This document shows, one piece after another, positions 56,109-64,000 of a stretch of 64,000 nucleotides of DNA. Each line of letters opens with the position of its first letter. The stretch's first letter is position 1. Position numbers and translations under genes: made by a program. Under the pieces are notes generated by a model. That model did not search any database. It was not told the origin of the DNA and worked only from the letters and a program-made list of their open reading frames with translations. Origin of the DNA: Periplaneta americana (taxonomy: Eukaryota; Arthropoda; Insecta; Blattodea; Blattidae); NCBI RefSeq assembly GCF_040183065.1, contig NC_091131.1, positions 99,572,330-99,636,329 on the forward strand. Direction: 5' to 3'.

Positions 56109-57930
56109 ACTGACAAAAAAGACTGAACTGATGATAATTATTATTAGAGATCCTAGTTTACGGTGAATAAGAACTTTAAATTTCGGTATAAAATTTAATC
56201 TTAGTTGCTTTCGCTGTTATTTCACACAAAAAAACATTAATTCGATGTTATTCCACATTTAAGAAATACGACTTTTGATTCTCGTCATGCACAATACATT
56301 ACTGAATATTCCTACAAAGATAAGAATTAAGTATCATCAAGGTAATTTTAAGGATCTTCGTACATTTTAACAATACCTACAGTTTTCTACCTGCACTTAA
56401 CTTCTTGTGTAGATAAATAGTGTAACCGTCTCACATACTTTGTGTGAATAATGTTAGATAATAGCCACCACCAAACATTGAGGCTATTTCTACTTTATAT
56501 TTAAAAATAAATTGATTCGAAATACGGTATGAATATCATATTCAAAATACCGTAGGTATTGAAATAGGATCTGAATACTAAATTCTGAAATATTGCACCC
56601 AAATAGCAATGCAAAACAGTTCATATTTTAATCACTTAAGAATTTTTAAGAAAATTCGATACACCGAAATTATTGCTTAATTCATGAACATATTTATGTG
56701 ACTGCCGGTAAATAAATCTTCTGGACACTTTAAATTACAAATTCTTAAAAAAAATAATCAATAAAATATTCTCTTCAAAAACAATAATTTCGAAGATATT
56801 CATGCTAAAAAATCTAGCGTATACACAAAATTTCGGTTTATTTTGCGAGTTTGAACTTGCGATATTTGGACCTGGAAGGGCTTGGAATAAAATGTTTGCT
56901 ATTATAAGCTGAAGAACTATATTTCGCTAATCCGTGGTTTCCGAAAACTAGGTACCTCTAATAATTATTTAGCGTATATATAATAGGTTGTAATTTAAGT
57001 TCCTTCGCGACATATTCGTCTATATTATCACTCCAGCGACTATATCTCGTATTTCCTCTCATAAATGTCACTTCATTGGCTGTAATAAATCCACTTTCAT
57101 TTTACTAATTATTCTTAACTCACTTCCGTTAATGAAATATAGGAACCGTCAACATTTTACGTACTCTTGAGGTCATTGTGTCAGGGAAGGTTTTTCCTTT
57201 CAATGGCAGGGTCCATATCTTTAACGTTAATCGCCCCGATTCTATACCTGATAACGTTAAGAAATGTCAATGATTAAGGTTTATATAAACTGTTTAAATT
57301 AAGCATTTTTATATGCATGTTAATAGTACTCGTTATTGTAAAGAAACTATAAATTACAAATTTCTAGATGGGTAGAAAATAAGCATACGAAAAGTCACCA
57401 TTCTATTAATTCTAAACAAAATATGATATTAAAAATTCTAGCTAAACCACTATTTCTTCTCTTTTCGGTTCCAAGGTTACTGACTTTGTGAAACTGAGTA
57501 ATAAACCCACCGCCGAGAAGAGTATACAAGGAACTTCACTGACGTCATGATTAAATATGCCAAGAGTTCAGTGTAAGGCTAAGGAATTGCTATGAATATT
57601 TTATTGTGCCGAAGGTTTAATTTTCTCTCAGCCATTTTCTCTTCAAGCTACCAAATTAAAAAAAGATATGAGTCTATTCAGAAAAGAGAACTTAAGATAA
57701 AGAAAGGCTACTAACGTTGTTTTCATAATCAGATAAATTACGATTTAAGAAATTAGAATAACAAAAAATTACTGAGAAAGCAATTAAATTACATGCTACA
57801 CATCATTAGTTTTTGGTTATGAATATTATTAGTCAGCAGTTGCAAACATTTCTACACAAAATCTGTAATTATTTCATGAACTGTTCTAGTCCAGTAAATG
57901 GAAATTAGCGGAGACCGGATTTTGAAGGGA
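56109..57930. other. AT-rich DNA, no gene seen
   Basis: 1.8 kb of AT-rich sequence without frames over 60 codons or any repeat that I recognise. The longest featureless stretch in the window. Confidence 0.5.
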
Positions 57931-58230
57931 AAATATTTCACCAGAAAAGGACAAAAAATGGAAAGTTATAACCGAAAAAAAGACTATATTACTCCTCAAA
58001 ACACACTTCAGCACATTCATGGATACACATGGCACACACAATCTTACATTTATCTCTTCACAAAATGAGGAAAATATTGTATTTGATATAGTCAAAAAAG
58101 GACTTTAAAAAGAACAATATTACTTCCTCAAAAGGGTGCTATTTTAATTGAAAACATACTTCAGCACATTCATGGATACACATGGCACACACAAGCATTT
58201 ATTTACCGCTTCACAACATAAGGAAAGTAT
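57931..58230. repeat. Two diverged direct repeats of about 135 bp
   Basis: Both copies share acttcagcacattcatggat, acacatggcacacacaa and tcacaa.atgaggaaa-like words (58005-58075 and 58147-58215), preceded by aaaa.gactatattactcct-like words. Non-coding. Confidence 0.75.
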
Positions 58231-58249
58231 ACATCTTGATTAAACAACT

Positions 58250-59313
58250 TTTAACACTTTATCACTTTGGAATATGTATGATAAGACTTTCTTGTGTTAA
58301 ATTATGATTACCTTGTTTACTTGTTTCGACCTATTATGGGTCATCCTCAGAACTGGTCGTTGCTGGTCATGGCGTCTCTTGTTTGGTTTCCTGTGAGGGT
58401 GTGTTCGTAGAAATTCTCAACACACAACTCAATTTCAGAACACACACACACACACACACACACTCTTTGACTCCACTTTACACCACACGAACACACCCTC
58501 ACAGGAAACAAAACAAGAGACGCCAAGACCAGCAGCGACCAGTTCTGAGGATGATCCATAATAGGTCGAAACATGCAAACAAGGTACGTTAGAATTTAAC
58601 GCAAGAAAGTCTTATCATTAGGGCTAGGATTTTGATGCAATTGCATCTTTTTTCTAGTAAGCCAGAAACATAGCTGCTTTAGTATTTATATGTTATGTGA
58701 TAAACTGAGTGTTTTAAGACATATTTGTTAGGGCATTTTTTGCATTTTTTGCGTGTTTCAACTCAAAAGAGCATTTTTTGTTTTATTCGGTCATTTTTTA
58801 GGCATTTTCATTTAATTTTGGCCATAAATCCCCATTATTGATGTAAAATAATGTTTATTTCCTTTGGTATTTTCTCTACATATTTTGTCCATTAATACCA
58901 TTATTTTGTGTAATATTTTAATCGTTTTCCTACACAAATATTGTCATTTTAACGTAGTACACCCCATGTAATGGATCAGTCCAACCACTCCTTCAATATA
59001 GACTCCTCTATACCTGCTAGTTCCGGATAAGAGTGGCCTTGTGGTGGACTACGTGGAACTACATCAGGTAAAATAATTAATTAAAGTGTACTACTTAGAA
59101 AAAATTATGTAAAACTAAATAAACTTGAATGTTGGTACCAGAATTTAATTTAATTACTAAATATTAAATAGTACAAAACCTCTTTTCCTACTAAGCCAAT
59201 TATGTAAGATCAATTTTTAGAGCATTTTAAGGGCATTTTTGGAAGATTTTTAGGTCATAAATGCATTATTTTTAAGCCCTACTTATCATACATATTCCGA
59301 TCCGATAAGGAAA
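58250..59313. mobile_element. Palindromic Penelope-like terminal element, split by a hAT insertion
   Basis: The left arm (58250-58430) and the right arm (from 58485, resuming after the hAT at 59282) are inverted copies. Shared blocks are aatatgtatgataagacttt, cgacctattatgggtcatcc and tcctgtgagggtgtgttcgt. The centre holds (CA)n at 58439-58463. Each arm carries a CTGAGGAT...GAAAC motif. A half copy is at 31380-31600. The Penelope assignment is inference from these motifs only. Confidence 0.6.
58619..59281. mobile_element. hAT-like non-autonomous transposon, 663 bp, 8-bp TSD
   Basis: Ends tagggct... and ...agcccta. Exact duplication cttatcat at 58611-58618 and 59282-59289. The inside is T-rich with many ggcattttt words and no recognisable transposase. 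Removing it and one TSD restores the right arm of the surrounding palindrome (..aagtcttatcat then acatattcc..), which confirms the borders. Confidence 0.9.
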
Positions 59314-61155
59314 GTGTTGGATTTGATCACATTCAACATTTCAATATGTTTCAATACGATTCTGTCTCTTTGAATGCAGAATGTCTTCATAAACAGAAAA
59401 TAACCGCTCGACATCAACTGAATCAGAGGTGAAAATTTTCTTTTTATCCTGAACTCTAAATCAGCACACTTTATTAGTTTTTCAATGTCTGCAATTAGAA
59501 GAAGAATGATATTTATTTTCGCTTGCTCAGGAAGTTATAGGTCTATCGGAAAAAATTTAGGAAAATTATCTAAACGTTCGCGATATTCTGTCAAAAAAGG
59601 ACCAAAATTAGAGATATTTTTGAAAAAAGGAAATATGGTCTAAAAAGGGAATAGTGACTAAAAAAGGGAAGTCAAAACCACATAATTTGGTCTGTGGTAG
59701 ATAGTTTTGAACATCGTAATTAATTATTTCATGTTTCGCGTTGAAATAGAAATTAGCATTCCTTTGTTGGGTATCTCTAAGAAGAAATGAATTACAATGA
59801 TGATAGCAAAACAGACAACAAAAACTCGCAGATGAAGGATGGATGAAGCGGAACAATATCAGTTACTGTCTCAAAAAGTAAATATGTATGTAGAACTGAA
59901 TGTACGTATGTCTGTTACCAATGGACTCAGACCAAACGCACAGTTTTCTGATGGCATTCTGTTCTCTGAGCCAAGAAACTAGGTTATACTCGTATACTAA
60001 ATAAATATGTATAAAGAGTGTAACACTTTAATGGAAACGATACCAGGAAGAAAAGTAAATATGAATGTCTATGTGAGCCAATTTCTAAGGGCTCTTTCCA
60101 GTTGTGTGGAGTGGAAAATAAACTGCCCGTGGTCCGAGTGACCGCTTCTCACAGAAAAGTCTCTAGAGAAATTCTATGTCAACTCTATCGTTTGCGTCTT
60201 GTATAAGAGTTGAATGACATGGGATTCTTAGCAAGCACTTTATTTGAGAAGTAAGCATTTCTTACGGATCTGCTTGAAGACGCAGCCCGTCAGCGAAAAC
60301 AGCACCGTTAAGCAGCTTTCAGCGCGCTGAAGTCCTACATCAGTGATCAATCACATGAACAACTCTTCACACGTGATAAGCTGTCTTCGCGCTCGTTTTT
60401 CTCTGTTAAGCCTATTTTGAACACATATACAAAAAGAATTCAAGGGCTCGTGTCACGTAGTTGACATATAATTTGTCATTACATGTGTTACCTGTTCCCA
60501 ATAAATTTACTTCTTTATCATGTTGCAGATTATATTTTTCTTCACAGTTTATTTTCTTGAACTCGGGTATAAAAGGCATTCATTAATGAAATCAAATAAG
60601 GGAACCCTGGCTTTTTGTTTCTACTGCATTATAGTCTATTCTCTGAAATTTCCTCTCTCCAATGCTTCACGAATCATTTACTGTTCTCCAACCAGGAGAT
60701 CAATCGTAAAAGGAATGTGCTTACTATTGCCTCATCTATTGGAACGAAGTAGATAAATAATATTACCGTTATAACGCCAGTTTAAAAACCATGCGCTCTC
60801 CTGCATATGTTATTTCCTGTATGAAGAGATTAAAAGTCCAGGAGATTAACTGTGATCTAATTTTGTAACTAGGGTAGTATCAATATGTCTGTATCAATGT
60901 TATGGTTTGTGCTGTGAGAGCTAGCCAATAGAGATAAGAGTATCCACGTGTGTGACCTTATGGCATCTTATGACATCAACATTCATTCACAGCACAACCG
61001 TCATTCGTCTCATCCGGCAGAGACTTTCTCGTGGTTGGAGCAGCACAGTATACTACTCACTTCTAAAGCGCTAAAAAATATTTTTGTAACAATCCGCCAT
61101 ATCCAGTTGGGAAGTACTAAAAATGTTTAATGTCACCTTGAAAAATAGTGAAAGC
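59314..61155. other. No gene seen
   Basis: AT-rich to mixed DNA. Frames up to 82 codons have no recognisable features. Confidence 0.45.
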
Positions 61156-61410
61156 TACCGGCGTAGCTCAGTCGGATGAGACGCTTGCCTGCTGGTCCGG
61201 ATTTGCACTCGGGCGTGGGTTTTATTCCCACTTGGACTGATTACCTGGTTGGCTTTCGCCCCCCCCCCCGGAGGTTTTCCCCAACCGTAAGGTGAATGTC
61301 AGATAGTCTATGGTCAATCCTCGGTCTCATCTCACCAAATATCATCTAACACCATTCCCATCGACGCTAAATAAATGAGTAGTTGATATAGCTTCGTTAA
61401 ATAATCAACT
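61156..61410 (+). repeat. tRNA-derived SINE, family C (best copy)
   Basis: Head taccggcgtagctcagtcgg, a B-box position with gtgggttttattcccacttg (diverged from ggttcgaatcc), body tggactgattacctggttgg, gaggttttccccaaccgtaa, ctcggtctcatctcaccaaa, tail gatatagcttcgttaaataa. A C run at 61261-61270. No convincing TSD. Confidence 0.85.
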
Positions 61411-61910
61411 GAAAAAAAAACTGAAAATTTCATTTTTTTACATAAAACACATCCACTACTCACTTCTAAAGAGCTAATTTGTTTTTGTAACAGCTCGCCC
61501 AATACAGCTGAAATGTACTAAAAATTTTAAGGCAATTTTCCCACTTTCCAAAAGTTATATTTTCTGTACAAAATGCAAATAATTTTCCGTTTCTACCCTT
61601 CAGAATTACGTCAGACTTTCAAGGCACATTAATTATAGCTTAGTTCATAACTTAACACTTCCATTTTACTAAATTTAAATTATAAAAGAGCTAACGGTTA
61701 AAATGTAGCAAAAATAATATTCAAATTCGCATTAAATGTAAAATGTTGTAAATTGAATCTAAAAATTATATTTTTTTCATAAACCCATACCAAATTAATG
61801 CTAAAAGAGCCAGGAATATACCGTAAAAATTCAAATATTTGTGTGACAATGCGGATGATGAAAGTATTACAACACGAACACATAATATAAAGTAAGTTAT
61901 AAGTAAGTAA
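61411..61910. other. AT-rich DNA, no gene seen
   Basis: AT-rich spacer between the SINE and the LINE. Nothing recognised. Confidence 0.45.
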
Positions 61911-62522
61911 CTAATATACTTTAAAAATAGCATTGATATTAGTGTAATAGAAGCTGAAATTGAGCACAGTAATTCACTTCATTTTAAGATTAAGCTTGAT
62001 AAGAGTGAAATTTTTTTCACCGCCATTTATAGATCCCCTAAAAACAATAAAAATGATTTCATAGACAATTTAGAGCAGTATTTATCCAATTTATAAGGTT
62101 GTCGCAACCATATTATTGTTGGAGACATAAACATAGACATATTAGAAAATAGTATAGATTTAATTGGCAGTACATATATGAATGTTCTCCATGAATATGG
62201 TTTTGTAAATTATTTAAATTCCATCACTAGGCCTTCAATAATTTCTGGCACATGCATCGACCATATATTTCTAAAAACTCAAAATAATTATAGCTTCATA
62301 CCTGGCGTTTTATCTAGTGCTATTACCGATCATTATATTGTTTTTATTTTATTAAAAATGTCTAACAATGAATACAATTCCAGGCCGTCTGTTACTCTCT
62401 CATCACAAAATATGCAACAAATTAATTATCCTGATTTGATTACAGATTTTCTAAAAGAAACCTGGGAATCGGTTACAATTGTAATGATGCCAATGCCTGT
62501 TTTCAAATTTTCTACAATTTAA
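61911..62522 (+). pseudogene. LINE endonuclease (EEP) C-terminal half
   Basis: The frame reads KSEIFFTAIYRSPKNNKNDF, a stop after YLSNL at 62094, then NHIIVGDININ-type VGDINIDIL (the GD.N metal/active-site block), SGTCIDHIFLKTQN, and SAITDHYIVFILLK (the SDH-like block with catalytic His). These are the last three conserved blocks of LINE apurinic endonucleases. The N-terminal half is missing through 5' truncation. A one-base loss near 62473 shifts the frame into the RT reading frame. Confidence 0.82.
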
Positions 62523-64000
62523 TCATAAAGTATATAGATAAACATACTATTATAAACAGTAATCAGAAAATTTCTAATAAATCCAAGAAAATAAAACTCT
62601 GGATCACGGCCGGCATTATTAATTCTATTCGTACAAGAGACAAACTTGCTTTAAAAGTTAAAAAGAATCCAAGTAACATACAACTAAAAAATTACTACAG
62701 AGCATATAGAAATATGTTAACTCTTATCATTCGAAAAACGAAAATTAAATATCATGAATCCAAATTTGATAGATACAAAAATGAACCTAAAAAATTCTGG
62801 CAAGTTATAAATGAAGCTACAGATATAAATGTACAAAATAAACAGCCAATCAAGGAGTTAAAAAACGATAAGGGTGAAATATTAAATTACAGAAAAGAGA
62901 TTGCAAACGAATTTAATAATTATTTTTCAGAGATAGGACACAAAGTTACTTCTAACATTAATAAGTCAAATTTTAACTCTTCTCTACAAAATGAGACACA
63001 AGATGAACATTTAGCTTCCTCCATGTTTCTTTTCCCTGTAACTGAAGATGAAATTATTATTTTGGTTGAGAAGTTAAAAAATAATGTTGCTCCTGGTATA
63101 GATGGAATTAAGAATAATACTTTCAAAATTATTATCAAATATATATTAAAACCCATGGTTCATATTTTTAACTTATGTTTTGTGCAAGGTATATTCCCAG
63201 ATGTTTTGAAATGTGCCATAGTAATTCCAATATACAAATCTGGAAATAAAAATAATTTAAATAACTATAGACCTATATCTTTACTTCCAACATTTTCCAA
63301 ATTGCTTGAAAAATGTTTAAAGAATAGATTAATAAATTATTTAGAAAAACATAAAATCCTCTCTAAAAATCAGTTTGGTTTCCGCAATAATATTTCTACT
63401 GATGATGCTCTTATTAATGTTACTGGAAAAATTATCAATGAACTAGATATCGGAAACAAATGTTTGGGTATTTTCTTGGATCTACGGAAAGCTTTTGACA
63501 CTATCAATCATAATTTACTTTTGGACAAACTACATACTATTGGAGTTAGAGGTATAGTTTTAAAATTATTCCAATCATATTTTAGTAACAGAAGGCAAAT
63601 GACCAAAATTGAAGATCAATTTAGTGAATACAAATATATTGATATAGGTGTACCGCAAGGAACAATTTTGGGACCTATTTTATTTCTAATATATGTTAAT
63701 GATCTGCTAAATATAAATTTAGAAAACTTTAATAGATCTATATATTCATATGCGGATGATACAGTAGTTATTTTCAGTGGTTTTTCTTGGCAGGAAGCAT
63801 ATAGAAATGCTAATATAGGTGCTAACATTGTTAAAAAATGGCTTAATTCCAACTTCCTTTCTTTAAATATATCTAAATCAACTTTAGTTTCTTTTTCATT
63901 AACAGCTGCCAGTATTCAAAATTTAAAATTTAGCGATAAATATAGACTAATAATACACAGTGAAAATTGTTTAGATCCGAAAAGTTGTAAATGTCCACCT
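62435..64000 (+). CDS. LINE reverse transcriptase, open frame of about 522 codons, partial at the window end
   Basis: Codon phase set by TAC at 62474-62476, with no stop from 62435 to 64000. In order: linker KFWQVINEATDINVQNKQPI; NNVAPGIDGIKNNTF (RT block with PG.DGI); AIVIPIYKSGNKNNLNNYRP; ISLLPTFSKLLEKCLKNRLI; KNQFGFRNNISTDDAL; LGIFLDLRKAFDTINHNLLL (catalytic Asp); IDIGVPQGTILGPILFLIYV; SYADDTVVIFSG, whose YADD is at 63749-63760; then WLNSNFLSLNISKSTL. All palm motifs are intact. It is continuous in the ancestral protein with the endonuclease frame upstream. No ATG is needed or apparent near its start because it is the downstream part of a single ORF. The clade (CR1, L2 or jockey) needs a tree. 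Confidence 0.88.

Larger units (their letters stand above)
61911..64000 (+). mobile_element. LINE of the CR1/jockey group, 5'-truncated, running off the window
   Basis: Begins inside an apurinic-type endonuclease domain, continues through a linker into a full RT palm, and is cut by the window end. Lesions visible: one stop (TAA 62094-62096) and one 1-base deletion near 62473. It is AT-rich in coding sequence like its surroundings. It is the youngest-looking LINE here together with the one at 16505-17708. Confidence 0.9.

Noticed and set aside
62920..63852. Minus-strand frames within the last 1.1 kb
   Set aside because: They are antisense shadows of the open reverse transcriptase frame on the plus strand.

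Overview
The window is 64 kb of repeat-rich, AT-rich insect nuclear DNA with no recognisable host gene. Interspersed families point to a cockroach or close blattodean, most likely Periplaneta americana or a relative. The pointers are tRNA-derived SINEs with a cccgggttcgattcccgg-type B box, a LINE whose protein ends in ...AAMNLRVP, a LINE with a GAETWT/RRNCL C-terminus, the frequent word taggcctac, and many (ACAT)n and (TAA)n tails. The species call is inference from memory of these families. Everything that reads as protein belongs to a mobile element, and almost all of it is broken.

Layout. 0-6 kb: a decayed hAT transposase beside a SINE, a small TA-flanked MITE, a palindromic mariner relic, a LINE 3' end and a fold-back element. 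6.1-7.0 kb: five tandem copies of a 179-bp repeat. 8-12.4 kb: microsatellites, and a 995-bp Tigger/pogo-like element inside one arm of an older inverted duplication, plus a transposase tail. 13.7-16.1 kb: a dense cluster of tRNA-like SINEs with a 139-bp near-perfect inverted repeat and a nested SINE, then an internally deleted DUF4817-type transposon. 16.5-23.4 kb: LINE relics, a MITE, a TTAA-flanked hairpin of two 182-bp arms, and a SINE. 24-29.7 kb: T-rich low complexity with a recent 466-bp tandem duplication, a 1,700-bp PIF/Harbinger element, and 1.25 kb of TAR trinucleotide expansion. 30.5-38.2 kb: two 700-bp Tc1/mariner-like transposase relics around a 4.5-kb dimeric satellite of about 157 bp that is itself split by a 929-bp TIR element. 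39-52 kb: MITEs, SINEs, LINE 3' ends, two hAT elements and a mariner tail. 52.9-59.3 kb: a LINE reverse transcriptase pseudogene, a second pogo/Tigger-like MITE, and a palindrome carrying Penelope/hammerhead-like motifs with a hAT insertion. 61-64 kb: a SINE and a 5'-truncated LINE whose reverse transcriptase frame stays open for about 520 codons to the window edge.

The elements work together only as a nested insertion record. Several insertions have exact target-site duplications (TSDs): SINEs 8-15 bp, hAT 8 bp, Harbinger TTA, TTAA hairpin, Tc1/mariner/pogo TA. At least five are nested in older repeats, so relative ages can be read directly. Boundaries given with TSDs are firm; those of old fragments are approximate to about 20-50 bp. 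Family names rest on motif recognition, without a database search.
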